A stretch of DNA of 64,000 nt from Nonlabens agnitus (GCF_002994045.1 NZ_MQUC01000003.1:1092501-1156500), one strand, 5' to 3'. Shown: positions 33,296 through 42,924, numbered from the stretch's first letter. Made by a program: numbers and translations. Notes: a model not told the origin generated them from the sequence alone.

Positions 33296-34164
33296 CAACG
33301 ATCAATATAGGTGGCGTTCCAGAACATTTCAATTTACCGTGGCACCTTGCTATTGAGGATGACGCTTTCGCGAAAGCGAACATAGAATTAAACTGGCAGG
33401 ACATACCAGAAGGTACTGGTAGAATGTGCCAAGCGCTGCGTGATGGCGAGCTTGATGTCGCCTGTATTTTGACAGATGGGATCATCAAGGATATAACGGC
33501 AGGAAATCCGTCCAAAATCCTTCAGGTGTATGTGAAATCACCTTTATTATGGGGCGTTCATGCGCCTGCAAACCTCATTGCAGAGGATACGGCCCAGCTT
33601 CACGATCCAGTCATCGCCATAAGTCGTTATGGCAGTGGTTCGCATTTGATGAGTTTTCTACTTGCAAAGCGACACGACTGGAATCCTGAAGAATTAAAAT
33701 TTGACCTGGTCAACACGCTAGATGGCGCCGTAAAATCCTTGAGTACAGGACAAGCGCAATTGTTTCTCTGGGAACGTTATATGACGCAGCCTTATGTAGA
33801 TCAAGGTATTTTCAAACGATTGGAAACCATCGCAACGCCATGGCCCAGTTTTGTTATTGCAGCAACAGATCAATGCATTGCAGAAAAGCAGGAAGCACTG
33901 ATCAAAATGCTACAAATCATTAATAAGTATTCCGCTGATTTTAAAGAGATTCCAAGCATTGACCGTACTATTGCTTCACATTACGATCTGCAAGTTGGTG
34001 ACGTACAACAATGGCTATTAAGAACAGAGTTTACCGACCAGCAATTAAACGCAAAGACGGTTGCAAAGATCAGTGAGCAGTTCATGAATGTAGGCATTTC
34101 AAAAGAGCCTATAAGACTGGAAGATTTGTTATACGATCTACCATTTCCTGACGAGGAAGAATAA
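33292..34164 (+). CDS. Periplasmic-binding-fold protein lacking a signal peptide
   Basis: The 290-residue protein has the SsuA/THI5-like type 2 solute-binding fold (starting I-N-I-G-G-V-P-E-H-F-N-L-P) with no signal sequence or lipobox, so it is cytoplasmic. No permease or ATPase gene is nearby; it shares a transcript with ppk1. A role as a soluble enzyme or sensor, by analogy with MqnA/MqnD or THI5, is possible but not shown. A palindrome copy near the 5' end encodes D-A-F-A-K-A-N. Confidence 0.78.
   Translation: MTTINIGGVPEHFNLPWHLAIEDDAFAKANIELNWQDIPEGTGRMCQALRDGELDVACILTDGIIKDITAGNPSKILQVYVKSPLLWGVHAPANLIAEDTAQLHDPVIAISRYGSGSHLMSFLLAKRHDWNPEELKFDLVNTLDGAVKSLSTGQAQLFLWERYMTQPYVDQGIFKRLETIATPWPSFVIAATDQCIAEKQEALIKMLQIINKYSADFKEIPSIDRTIASHYDLQVGDVQQWLLRTEFTDQQLNAKTVAKISEQFMNVGISKEPIRLEDLLYDLPFPDEEE
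33363..33378. repeat. Dispersed palindrome inside the binding-fold gene
   Basis: A 16-bp perfect palindrome translated A-F-A-K-A, at residues 25-29 of the gene product. Confidence 0.92.
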
Positions 34165-34165
34165 A

Positions 34166-34837
34166 TTACCAATCAATAGGCTTCTTGCCTTGCTCCTGCA
34201 AATAGCGGTTGCATCTGGAGAAATGCTTGTTGTCAAACCAGTAGCCACGATTGGCACTTAATGGTGATGGATGTCCAGAAGTGAGCACAAAGTGCTTTTT
34301 CTCATTGATGAATTTGAGCTTGCTTTTGGCAAAACTTCCCCAAAGCATAAAAACAAGCTTCTCACGTTCCTCGGCAAGAGTTTTAATGACATGATCTGTG
34401 AATTGTTCCCAACCTTTTTTCTGATGGCTACCGGCCTTTCCAGCTTCTACAGTGAGTGTGGCATTGAGTAGTAAAACACCTTGATCTGCCCAGTGTTCCA
34501 GGTTGCCTGATTTGGGATAAGGCTTTCTCAAATCAATATCGCGTTGCTGTTCCTTAAATATATTGATGAGTGATGGTGGATGCGCCATCCCATCTGCTAC
34601 TGAAAAGCATAAACCATTTGCCTGACCGGCACCGTGATATGGGTCTTGTCCTAAAATAATCACCTTGACCTCTTCAAAAGGTGTACGATCAAAGGCCGCA
34701 AAGATTTTATTTCCCGGTGGATAACAGGTTTTAGTTTCGTATTCCTGCTTGACAAATGCAATAAGGTTTTCAAAATACTCTTTACTAAATTCCTCTCGCA
34801 GCATTTCCTTCCAACTGGGCTCAATTTTTACAGGCAT
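34166..34837 (-). CDS. ung: Uracil-DNA glycosylase, family 1
   Basis: The 223-residue enzyme has the catalytic water-activating motif G-Q-D-P-Y-H-G, the uracil-stacking Phe region G-L-C-F-S-V, and the C-terminal H-P-S-P-L-S minor-groove loop. It removes uracil from DNA in base excision repair. It is convergent with the binding-fold gene, with only one base between the ends. Start is ATG 34837; a TAacTTTA-like box (34853-34860) is a possible promoter. Confidence 0.96.
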   Translation of the reverse strand: MPVKIEPSWKEMLREEFSKEYFENLIAFVKQEYETKTCYPPGNKIFAAFDRTPFEEVKVIILGQDPYHGAGQANGLCFSVADGMAHPPSLINIFKEQQRDIDLRKPYPKSGNLEHWADQGVLLLNATLTVEAGKAGSHQKKGWEQFTDHVIKTLAEEREKLVFMLWGSFAKSKLKFINEKKHFVLTSGHPSPLSANRGYWFDNKHFSRCNRYLQEQGKKPIDW

Positions 34838-34977
34838 CTTAAGCTTTTACCGTAAAGTTACAATCCAGAACCTATAACGCTGGAGCGATCTGGACTAAAG
34901 TATTCACAACATCTTTCATATCATCTAAGCACCGTTAAAAAACCACCAATCAGCGGTTGGGAACGGCGTTACTGCCC

Positions 34978-34985
34978 TATTTTTG
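34978..34985 (+). promoter_or_regulatory. TAnnTTTG box of mutS2
   Basis: TATTTTTG, with a TTG 18 bp upstream (34957-34959), ending 9 bp before the ATG at 34995. A very short leader is predicted. Confidence 0.6.
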
Positions 34986-34994
34986 TTAGTGATT

Positions 34995-37160
34995 ATGAGG
35001 AAAATTTCCAGAAAGACATTACAGGATATTGAGTTTGACAAAGTTGTCGAGCAAGCCACCGTTTATTGCAGTACAGACGACGGTAAGGCCGCATTATCAA
35101 AAGTAAGACCGCTAGAAGGTAGAAAAGCAATTGTTGAATCGCTCTCGCACACCAGCGAGTACCTGTCATCATTTTCTTCTGACTATGCCATTCCTAATCA
35201 TGGATTTGATCCCATAGATCGCGAGTTGCAACTATTGGGAATCGAGAATAGCGTCTTGGAAAAGGAAAGCATTCGCAAGTTGGTGGTATTGCCTAGATCT
35301 GTCAATGAGCATATCAAATTCTTCAAAAAAACCGAAGAGCTGTTTCCAGCGCTTGCCGCCAGAACTAAGGAACTGGAATACAACACTCAAGTGCCGGATA
35401 AGGTTGATGAGATTTTGGATCGTTTTGGAGAGATCAAGGATGACGCCTCACCAGTACTTAAAAACCTGCGTAGGGAAATGAATACCGTGCGCGGCCAGCT
35501 CAACGGTAGCTTTGGCGCTGCATTGACTCATTATCTCAAGTTGGAATACTTGGACGACATCAGGGAAACGGTTGTTGAAAATCGTCGCGTCCTCGCTGTT
35601 CGTTCCATGCACCGCCGCAAAGTAAAGGGAAAGATCATGGGCAGCTCCAAAACCGGTAGCATCACCTACATCGAACCAGAGCGCGTGTTGACGCTTTCGC
35701 GAAAGCTGTCAGAATTAGAAATTGAGGAACACGAAGAAATTCAGCGAATTCTCAAAGAGCTGACAGATTTCATGCGCTATTTCACCGAAGATTTTGAGGA
35801 ACAACGGAAGTACCTCACGCAAACCGATGTCGTCGCTGCCAAAGCTAAGTATGCGCGTAAGATTGATGGGTTATTACCCATTATCGTGGATCATCTGGAA
35901 CTGGATCTGGTAAATGCCTATCATCCATTACTGATGGTAGCCAACAGAGAACGCGACCAAAAAACCTATCCACAAAGTATACGACTGGCTCCTGAAAATA
36001 GGATCATTGTCATTTCTGGACCTAACGCTGGTGGTAAATCCATCACATTAAAAACCATTGGATTACTGCAGGTCATGCTGCAATCTGGTATGCTATTACC
36101 GGTGCATGAAAAAAGTAGGGTTTGTTTTTTCAATAATATTTTAACTGATATAGGTGATAATCAAAGTATCGATAATCAATTAAGTACTTATAGTTATCGC
36201 TTAAAGAACATGAGAGGCTTTTTGCGCAAAGCAGATGATAGGACGCTTTTCCTTATCGATGAATTTGGTACAGGCTCTGACCCAGAATTGGGTGGTGCTC
36301 TAGCAGAAAGCATGCTGGAAGAGCTTTATGCGAGAAAATCCTACGGGATTATTACCACGCACTACACCAACTTAAAAATGCTGGCCAACGAGCTGGATGA
36401 GATGACCAATGCCAATATGTTGTTTGATGCTCAAACCCTCGAGCCTATTTACCAGTTGCAGCTAGGAGAAGCAGGTAGTTCGTTCACTTTTGAGGTTGCT
36501 CAAAAAAATGGGATCCCATATTCATTGATCAATAAGGCCAAAAAGAAAGTCGAACGTGGTAAAATACGCTTTGATAAGTCCATTGCCGCTCTTCAAAAAG
36601 AACGCTCAGATTTGCGTAAGAACAACGCTTCTTTGAGAGATAAGGAAGTACGCGCTACACAAACCGCCAACAAATTAGAGGACACTCAGGATCGAGTTAA
36701 GCAAAAACTGGAAGATTTTCAAGAACTCTATGACAGTTACCAGCGCTACATTCAGCTGGGTAAAAAGTTTGATCAGCTGGCTAAGGACTTTTCAAACAAT
36801 AAGAAAAAACGTTTATTGCTGGACGAACTCATGAAGCTCGTCATCACTGAAAACGTGAAACGACAACCCAAACCAGCAAAAAAATCGGAAGCCAAAAAAG
36901 AGCAAGGCAAAAAGAAACAAGTGGAAAATGAGGTCATTCAAAAGGTGACCAAAATAAGGCAGGAACGAAAAGCAGCCCAGCCCAAAGTTGTGGTAGAGGA
37001 AAAACCTAAACACACGTTTAAGCTGAACGAAAGGGTACGTTTGATCGACTCAAAATCCATAGGAACTATTGATAGCATAGAAAAAGGCAAAGCGACAGTC
37101 AATTATGGGATGTTTACCACCTTAGTCAGCCTTGAACAATTAGAACCAGTAAAGAAATAA
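34995..37160 (+). CDS. mutS2: MutS2-family DNA mismatch-repair-like ATPase
   Basis: The 721-residue protein has a MutS core and clamp, then the ABC-type ATPase with Walker A G-P-N-A-G-G-K-S-I-T and Walker B L-F-L-I-D-E-F-G-T-G-S-D-P-E. After the ATPase comes a coiled coil (about residues 510-610) and a Lys-rich region. I see no C-terminal Smr nuclease domain; the protein ends in a small beta region, making it shorter than the usual ~780 residues. MutS2 acts on recombination intermediates or collided ribosomes, not mismatches. ATG 34995 follows the promoter box. A palindrome copy encodes T-L-S-R-K-L. Confidence 0.92.
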   Translation: MRKISRKTLQDIEFDKVVEQATVYCSTDDGKAALSKVRPLEGRKAIVESLSHTSEYLSSFSSDYAIPNHGFDPIDRELQLLGIENSVLEKESIRKLVVLPRSVNEHIKFFKKTEELFPALAARTKELEYNTQVPDKVDEILDRFGEIKDDASPVLKNLRREMNTVRGQLNGSFGAALTHYLKLEYLDDIRETVVENRRVLAVRSMHRRKVKGKIMGSSKTGSITYIEPERVLTLSRKLSELEIEEHEEIQRILKELTDFMRYFTEDFEEQRKYLTQTDVVAAKAKYARKIDGLLPIIVDHLELDLVNAYHPLLMVANRERDQKTYPQSIRLAPENRIIVISGPNAGGKSITLKTIGLLQVMLQSGMLLPVHEKSRVCFFNNILTDIGDNQSIDNQLSTYSYRLKNMRGFLRKADDRTLFLIDEFGTGSDPELGGALAESMLEELYARKSYGIITTHYTNLKMLANELDEMTNANMLFDAQTLEPIYQLQLGEAGSSFTFEVAQKNGIPYSLINKAKKKVERGKIRFDKSIAALQKERSDLRKNNASLRDKEVRATQTANKLEDTQDRVKQKLEDFQELYDSYQRYIQLGKKFDQLAKDFSNNKKKRLLLDELMKLVITENVKRQPKPAKKSEAKKEQGKKKQVENEVIQKVTKIRQERKAAQPKVVVEEKPKHTFKLNERVRLIDSKSIGTIDSIEKGKATVNYGMFTTLVSLEQLEPVKK
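35692..35706. repeat. Dispersed palindrome inside mutS2
   Basis: Core GCTTTCGCGAAAGC, read L-S-R-K in the clamp region of MutS2; the outer arms are no longer symmetric. Confidence 0.88.
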
Positions 37161-37564
37161 TGGAAAAGAAAATCGTGCTTTTTGATGGTGTTTGTAATCT
37201 GTGTAACAAAGCAGTGCCGTTTATTATTGAGCATGATCCTAAGGATCAATTTAGATTTGCAGCCTTACAAAGTGAAATAGGTACATCTTTACTTTCAAAA
37301 CATCAGATTGATCCGGCCAAAATTGACAGCATCATCTTAATCAAAGACGATAAGGCCTACATTAAGGCCAGTGCTGCTTTACGTATTGCAAAAGACCTTT
37401 CTGGAGCTATATCATTAGTGTATGCTTTTGTCATCTTACCTAAGTTTATAACCAACTCCATCTATGATTTTATCGCAAGAAATAGATACAGTTGGTTTGG
37501 TAAGAAGGATAACTGTATGATCCCAACGCCAAGTTTAAAATCCAAGTTCCTGGACCAAGACTAA
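37160..37564 (+). CDS. Thiol-disulfide oxidoreductase-like DCC family protein
   Basis: The 134-residue DCC (DUF393) protein starts with F-D-G-V-C-N-L-C-N, the D-x-x-C-x-x-C motif giving the family its name. Function is presumed redox related but not established. It begins on the last base of the mutS2 stop codon (1-bp overlap), so it is co-transcribed. Confidence 0.88.
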   Translation: MEKKIVLFDGVCNLCNKAVPFIIEHDPKDQFRFAALQSEIGTSLLSKHQIDPAKIDSIILIKDDKAYIKASAALRIAKDLSGAISLVYAFVILPKFITNSIYDFIARNRYSWFGKKDNCMIPTPSLKSKFLDQD

Positions 37565-37627
37565 GTATTAGTTAACATCTTGGCATTCTTACGGTTTAAG
37601 CTATTATATTTATGAAAATTTTTTTGA

Positions 37628-38707
37628 GTGAAAAGTTTCTTGATAGGCTTATTGGTTTTTCTATTCTATGCCGCTTTGTGCGTAGTGCTCCTATCTTATG
37701 CCATGGATACTTATTCCATAAAGGAGAACTCTCCTGAAATCGTTGGAGAGAATGAAATTGATCCAAAAACGATCGATGATCTTTCCTATGAAGATTCAAC
37801 CGATCTAGGCTCATCAGTAACCAGTGAATTGGACGAGGTAAACAATGATTCTATCAATAATTCCCTACAGAATTCTGATAATGTCGATGCTGATGGTCTC
37901 ACTGATTCTGATGCAGAAACTGATGGCGCATCAATCGAAAATATAAATCGTCCAGCGATTCCTTTTAATGTAGTACTGCCTAATGGCACGCAGTTAATTC
38001 AGTGCAACTCTTTTTCAGTTGTTTTTCAAGATCAAGTTCGGGTGAAAATCCCTTATGCCTGCAGGGATTACGGTATAAGCATCAACTCTTTTTTAGACAA
38101 AAATCCTCAATCTATTCTTAGAATCACTGGTTATACTGATCCTAACGAATCGCCCAATACAGGAATTGGAAGAGCTGAATATCTAAAAAAACTATTGACC
38201 AATACAGGAATTCCAGCAGACAGAATTATTGCAACTTCTGCTGTAAATAACCTCAATTTTAGCTCTGGTTCTGCTAATGGCGGCGTTGCTATGGAAATCA
38301 ATGGGTCATTTACTTCAAACCCATCGTCATCTCAAACAGCTGATAACGAATCAAACCCAGCGCTAGACAATCCAAAAGAGTCCACTACCGTCATCGCTTC
38401 AAAGAAATTTACTTCAGGCTTCCAGGAAAAATACTTTTACGGTGATCAAAAATTTACAGCATACGCAACTACCATCAAAAGCCTGCTAAATCAAAATCCA
38501 TCTAGCAAAGTTTACGCATACAGTTATACGGATAGCGAAGGCGATAGTAAGGATAACTTTGCTATTTCAAGGGACAATGCCAGCACTGTTAGAAAAATCC
38601 TCTTACAAAGTGGTATACCATCCAACCGCATTCAGTCTGTGGCTCGCGGTGAGCAAAATGCTGGTGGATCAGGAAGCAACTTGTGCATAATACTAGTAAT
38701 CAAATAA
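37628..38707 (+). CDS. Membrane-anchored protein with two OmpA-like domains
   Basis: The 359-residue protein has an N-terminal membrane anchor (about residues 3-25), an acidic Ser/Asp/Asn-rich spacer (30-110), and two tandem OmpA-like peptidoglycan-binding domains, each ending in a G-I-P-x-x-R-I segment (about 115-215 and 255-355). A GTG at 37628 is the likely start. Anchoring in the inner membrane and not through an outer-membrane barrel is unusual for OmpA domains but known in motor-associated proteins. It is paired with the HhH protein gene 5 bp downstream. Confidence 0.78.
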   Translation: MKSFLIGLLVFLFYAALCVVLLSYAMDTYSIKENSPEIVGENEIDPKTIDDLSYEDSTDLGSSVTSELDEVNNDSINNSLQNSDNVDADGLTDSDAETDGASIENINRPAIPFNVVLPNGTQLIQCNSFSVVFQDQVRVKIPYACRDYGISINSFLDKNPQSILRITGYTDPNESPNTGIGRAEYLKKLLTNTGIPADRIIATSAVNNLNFSSGSANGGVAMEINGSFTSNPSSSQTADNESNPALDNPKESTTVIASKKFTSGFQEKYFYGDQKFTAYATTIKSLLNQNPSSKVYAYSYTDSEGDSKDNFAISRDNASTVRKILLQSGIPSNRIQSVARGEQNAGGSGSNLCIILVIK

Positions 38708-38712
38708 TAGCT

Positions 38713-39279
38713 ATGATGGAAGATATTCTAACCAATTGGACTTTCTATGCAATTCTAGTGGTCATGCTTTTTGGTGCCTTTATCATTGGCTATTTTTTCG
38801 GGAATTCATCTAATAAAACCGTGGTAGTAAAAACAGAGAAGGTTGTTGTACCTCTCGCCAGTTCCACACCAAAGCCAGCAGAACAAGATGCTAATGAAGA
38901 TAAACAGGATAAAAAGCGCATTGAAATAGACGAATTAAGCCGTCCTGGACCTATTAGAGCCCTAAAGACCAGAGAACGTTCTGGATCCTTGAGCAATGAT
39001 GCAAAGATGTCTTTAGCTGAAGAGAAGTTAGATTTTGAATCCATTGGCCGTGGCGATCGCCATAACAAAGATGATTTTCAAAAGATCATTGGTATTGGTC
39101 CCTTTATAGAAGAAAAGCTCAATTCCATCGGGATCTATAATTTCAGTCAGTTAGCTAATATGTCTGATAAAGACATGGAAGCCATCACCGCACTAATTGA
39201 TTTCTTTCCAGGGCGTATCCATAGAGATGACTGGAAAGGTCAAGCCAAGAAATTGACTGAAAAAGAAAATCAGGCATAA
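38713..39279 (+). CDS. Membrane protein with C-terminal helix-hairpin-helix domain
   Basis: The 188-residue protein has one membrane helix (about residues 8-30), a charged linker with S-R-P-G-P, and a C-terminal domain with I-I-G-I-G-P-F-I-E-E-K-L-N-S-I-G-I-Y, a helix-hairpin-helix motif of the kind seen in flap endonuclease-like small proteins. The track of open frame begins earlier (38683, TTG), but that would overlap the OmpA gene, so ATG 38713 is chosen. It likely acts with the OmpA-domain protein. Its stop codon lies in a hairpin (39268-39304). Confidence 0.72.
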   Translation: MMEDILTNWTFYAILVVMLFGAFIIGYFFGNSSNKTVVVKTEKVVVPLASSTPKPAEQDANEDKQDKKRIEIDELSRPGPIRALKTRERSGSLSNDAKMSLAEEKLDFESIGRGDRHNKDDFQKIIGIGPFIEEKLNSIGIYNFSQLANMSDKDMEAITALIDFFPGRIHRDDWKGQAKKLTEKENQA

Positions 39280-39304
39280 AAGCTTAAAGCTCTCATGCCT
39301 GATT
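39268..39304. terminator. Hairpin overlapping the stop codon, between convergent genes
   Basis: A 10-bp perfect stem (AATCAGGCAT / ATGCCTGATT) with a 17-nt loop includes the TAA stop of the HhH gene. No T-run follows, so termination function is uncertain. Confidence 0.5.
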
Positions 39305-39330
39305 CACAAAATACTGATAACTTCTTTTCT

Positions 39331-40140
39331 TTACTGGTTGCCTAAGATGATCGGTAAACCACTATCACCAGAACCTACGACTACCACTTTGGCATTAGGT
39401 GATTCGGCTAATTTAAGAGTCGCCTCTATACCTTTTTCCGTCAAAATTTTGTCTGTAAGTGATGCGCTTAAGATTTGATTGGCCACCGCTTTACCTTCCG
39501 CATCGATTTTTTGACGCTCGGCTTCTTTGGTTGCTTTAGTAAGACGGAACTCATATTCCAAAGATTCCTGTTCTTGACGCAATTTACGCTCGATCGCTTC
39601 CTTGATTTTTTCGGGCAGCGTTACATCCTTTACAAGCACTCTGTTGACTTGCACATATTGAGATTCCAACTCTTTACGGACTTCATCTAGAATTTCTGCT
39701 TGTATCACATCACGTTTGCTGGAATACAATTGCTCTGGAGTATAACGTCCCACAACACTACGAGCTGCAGCACTAATCGCAGGAGAAAGAATCTCGTTGA
39801 CATAATCTCTTCCTTTTTCTTTATAGAGATAAGGTAACTTGTCATATTCAGGTTGATACCATACGGTGGCATCTACTGAAACCTCTAGTCCATTCACAGA
39901 TAAAACGTTCATTCTGTCACTAATGGACAATTGACGTACTGGAAAGATGATCATATCATTCCATGGAGCTATGATTTGAAAACCTTCGCCATAGGTGTTT
40001 TCTAATTCAACTCCATCACTCAATTTAAAAAGAACACCAGCTTGACCTGCGTCAATAACGACGGCACTTTTGATTAAAACTATAATAAATAAAACGACTC
40101 CAATAATGATAAATATTGCAGCTCTAGGTAATCTCTCCAT
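39331..40140 (-). CDS. Prohibitin-family (SPFH) membrane protein
   Basis: A 269-residue SPFH/band-7 protein with one N-terminal helix (about residues 8-28), the V-I-D-A-G-Q-A-G-V-L-F core and a long charged C-terminal helix. Prohibitins form large membrane rings that modulate proteases or scaffolding. It is last in a leftward run with the VWA gene (10 bp upstream), fabG and a hypothetical; the prohibitin-VWA pairing suggests an envelope-organising unit, not proven. Confidence 0.88.
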   Translation of the reverse strand: MERLPRAAIFIIIGVVLFIIVLIKSAVVIDAGQAGVLFKLSDGVELENTYGEGFQIIAPWNDMIIFPVRQLSISDRMNVLSVNGLEVSVDATVWYQPEYDKLPYLYKEKGRDYVNEILSPAISAAARSVVGRYTPEQLYSSKRDVIQAEILDEVRKELESQYVQVNRVLVKDVTLPEKIKEAIERKLRQEQESLEYEFRLTKATKEAERQKIDAEGKAVANQILSASLTDKILTEKGIEATLKLAESPNAKVVVVGSGDSGLPIILGNQ

Positions 40141-40150
40141 TTGTAATTTT

Positions 40151-42172
40151 TTAAATTAATCCGTTATATTTTCTTAGGAACCATTCCGCAGAAAGTAATA
40201 GTAATATGATAGCCAGTAGGATTTTCCAGTCAATTAGTGACTCATAGGTAACTTCACTTCTTTCCACATCCTGCAGCAAGGTATCACTTAATAACTTGGT
40301 CTTGAGTTTATCTATTTCCTTTCCGTAAAAAACTTGATCATCTGTGGCAATAGACTGTAAAGATGAATAGTCTGCATTGACAAATTGTTGCTCAATATTA
40401 AATTCCAAAATTGAAAAGGCACCTGATCGGCTCAAATTTTCCCCAGCAGCATTCACACTAAAGCTGTAATCTCCTGCTGGTAAACCGCTCAAATCTACCT
40501 GATAGGAATTTCCAGAAAGCACAAAAGGACGTACCAGTTGGTCCTGTGAAGCATCATTTGTGATGGTCATATTAAGAACACCATCAGTAATAAACTCATA
40601 ATTTTTATTCAAATACTGCGCAGAAATTAAGATGCGTTCATTTTCAAAATAAAAAGTCTTGGAATCCACATCCAATCGATCTCTTTTCTTGTTGCTGGCG
40701 AGAAATTGGATTTGGGAATTGATGAGATCATCAAAATTTCTGAAATCCTTTTCCGCTAGGTAACTCTGGGCTCTCCATCGCCACAGGCCACTTCCCGTAA
40801 AAACGGCATGTTTACCAGTTGCGTTTTCATAGGTAAACCACAACGGTTGGTCTGTAGTGACTGATCCTATTTGTTTATACATCAAAACACTCAATGATTC
40901 TCTAGGAATGATTTGACCAAATGGTGACGTCACTGGTGGATAATCTTCAAAATCAAAGGATTCTAGATTAAAATTGGTATACGCCTCATTCAAAATAGGC
41001 TGTACGTCATCACTTTGTGGGTAATTCTCAATTTGAAATGCTTCGGATGTACTGTTTAGAAAACCTAGATTAGGCTTGGGTCCTAAAATGAGCCATGTGT
41101 TTTTTTGCAAGTTGTTTATAGTAGAGTTCGCTTTCGCGAAAGCGGAATCCATACCATACAAAATCACAAGGTTGTAGTCATTGATATCATAGGAGTCTGA
41201 TGTCTTCTTGATCTCAACGGTACGTTGCCTGTTGGACTCGATGGCCTTTTTGAGCGCAGCGATATCTGGATGGACGATATTGCTTAAAATCAATATTTTA
41301 GACTGCTGATCAATGACTTCTACAGCAAAATCACGTCTATTGTTTGTTATATTTTTCTCTTGGGTTATGGGATCCAACTGTGCAACCATTTTTTGCAGAC
41401 CGATGGCTGTACTTTTGAGCTGTACATTGATGATGGCAGAAGATTTTTCGGAATCAAAACTTAGTTTCTCCTGATATAACGTGGCGTTATTATTGACGAT
41501 CCTAAAAGTGGTCGTTACCGGATCGTCACCCGTATAGCTCACCAAAATTTCTACGGGATACTCGTTATTGAGATAACTGTATCGATTCACGTTTACCTGA
41601 TTGATTCTAAGGTCTGGATATCTCGTGGTGTCGCCGTAAACGACTGGATATACGTGTGATTTAGAATCAATTTTACTATATCGATAGTTGGAACCCAGAG
41701 TTTGGTTACCATCAGTCATCAACACAATGGCCTTGTTTCTATTTCTAAAAAGCTGTTGTGGTTGCTCCACAGCCGCAGAAATATCACTCGCAACTCCTTT
41801 AAAATTCAAGGAATCTGACAAAGAAATCCCATCAGAAAACTTGTAGGGAATAATTTCAAATTTGTTCTTCAATTCTGGATCTGTCAGTAATTGTTCAATG
41901 TCAGCAGCTAATTGTTCATCAGATTCCAGATTTACAATCGACTGACTATTGTCTGCCATCAAAACCAGTTGCGGTTTGATGGTTTGATAGGAAGTGCTTT
42001 CAAACTTAGGACTGATAAAAAGCAACAAGATGCAAAAAACCGTTGCTGCCCTTAAAATGGCAAACAACGGTTTTCTATTCTTTTTACTACTGGAAAACAA
42101 ATAATCATACTGAATCAGTGCAATAAGAACTGCAGCAATTGCCGCAATAAACAACCAGATCCAGACCATCAT
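40151..42172 (-). CDS. Membrane protein with von Willebrand factor A domain
   Basis: The 673-residue protein resembles the large VWA/BatA-like membrane proteins of Bacteroidetes. Two helices at the N-terminus (about 3-20 and 38-54) precede a VWA-like domain with D-N-S-Q-S (Asp74, Ser76, Ser78) at the metal site; a long mixed domain and a C-terminal helix (about 648-665) follow. It is a putative adhesion or chaperone-type scaffold. fabG is 5 bp upstream and prohibitin 10 bp downstream. A palindrome copy encodes S-A-F-A-K-A-N. Confidence 0.82.
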   Translation of the reverse strand: MMVWIWLFIAAIAAVLIALIQYDYLFSSSKKNRKPLFAILRAATVFCILLLFISPKFESTSYQTIKPQLVLMADNSQSIVNLESDEQLAADIEQLLTDPELKNKFEIIPYKFSDGISLSDSLNFKGVASDISAAVEQPQQLFRNRNKAIVLMTDGNQTLGSNYRYSKIDSKSHVYPVVYGDTTRYPDLRINQVNVNRYSYLNNEYPVEILVSYTGDDPVTTTFRIVNNNATLYQEKLSFDSEKSSAIINVQLKSTAIGLQKMVAQLDPITQEKNITNNRRDFAVEVIDQQSKILILSNIVHPDIAALKKAIESNRQRTVEIKKTSDSYDINDYNLVILYGMDSAFAKANSTINNLQKNTWLILGPKPNLGFLNSTSEAFQIENYPQSDDVQPILNEAYTNFNLESFDFEDYPPVTSPFGQIIPRESLSVLMYKQIGSVTTDQPLWFTYENATGKHAVFTGSGLWRWRAQSYLAEKDFRNFDDLINSQIQFLASNKKRDRLDVDSKTFYFENERILISAQYLNKNYEFITDGVLNMTITNDASQDQLVRPFVLSGNSYQVDLSGLPAGDYSFSVNAAGENLSRSGAFSILEFNIEQQFVNADYSSLQSIATDDQVFYGKEIDKLKTKLLSDTLLQDVERSEVTYESLIDWKILLAIILLLLSAEWFLRKYNGLI
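41129..41144. repeat. Dispersed palindrome inside the VWA gene
   Basis: A 16-bp perfect palindrome translated A-F-A-K-A. Confidence 0.92.
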
Positions 42173-42177
42173 ATTTG

Positions 42178-42924
42178 TTATGTCAACATGCCGCCATCCA
42201 CGTGCAAGGTTTGTCCCGTCACGTAAGCGCTAAGCTCACTGGCTAGAAACACACAGGCATTTGCTACATCTTCTGGTGTTCCACCACGTTTGAGCGGTAT
42301 GGCTTCTCTCCAGCTTTTGACTGTATCTTCATTAAGTGCGCCAGTCATCTCAGTTTCTATGAACCCAGGAGCAATAGCATTACATCTAATATTTCTAGAA
42401 CCCAATTCAAGAGCCACTGACTTCGTGAATCCTATGATACCGGCTTTACTTGCTGCATAATTGGTTTGACCAGCATTACCCTTAACACCTACCACACTAC
42501 TCATGTTGATGATGCTACCGTGACGTTGTTTGAGCATGGTGCGCTGCACCGCTTTAGTCATATTAAAAACGGACTTCAAGTTGACCTCGATCACTTTATC
42601 AAAATCTTCCTCACTAATGCGCATCAAGAGATTGTCTTTAGTGATTCCAGCATTATTGATCAACACATCGATGGAGTCAAAATCTTTAGCTACTTGATCA
42701 ATCAGGTCTTGAGATTCTTTAAAGTCTGCAGCATTGCTTTTGTAAGCCTTTGCCTTGACGCCCAATCCCTGAAGTTCTTTTTCCAATTCTAACGCTGGAG
42801 CTTCTGAGCTGCTGTAGGTAAAGGCGACGTTTGCGCCATGGTTAGCAAAAACCCTAGCGATACCACTACCTATTCCTCGGCTTGCACCGGTTATAATGAC
42901 ATTTTTACCTTCTAGTAATTTCAT
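42178..42924 (-). CDS. fabG: 3-oxoacyl-ACP reductase
   Basis: The 248-residue short-chain dehydrogenase has T-G-A-S-R-G-I-G-S-G (NADPH binding), N-N-A-G-I, and the catalytic Y-A-A-S-K. Length and sequence style match FabG, the reductase of fatty acid elongation. It begins directly after the stop of the hypothetical gene upstream and is 5 bp before the VWA gene, so the four form one transcript, an unusual place for fabG. Confidence 0.93.
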   Translation of the reverse strand: MKLLEGKNVIITGASRGIGSGIARVFANHGANVAFTYSSSEAPALELEKELQGLGVKAKAYKSNAADFKESQDLIDQVAKDFDSIDVLINNAGITKDNLLMRISEEDFDKVIEVNLKSVFNMTKAVQRTMLKQRHGSIINMSSVVGVKGNAGQTNYAASKAGIIGFTKSVALELGSRNIRCNAIAPGFIETEMTGALNEDTVKSWREAIPLKRGGTPEDVANACVFLASELSAYVTGQTLHVDGGMLT

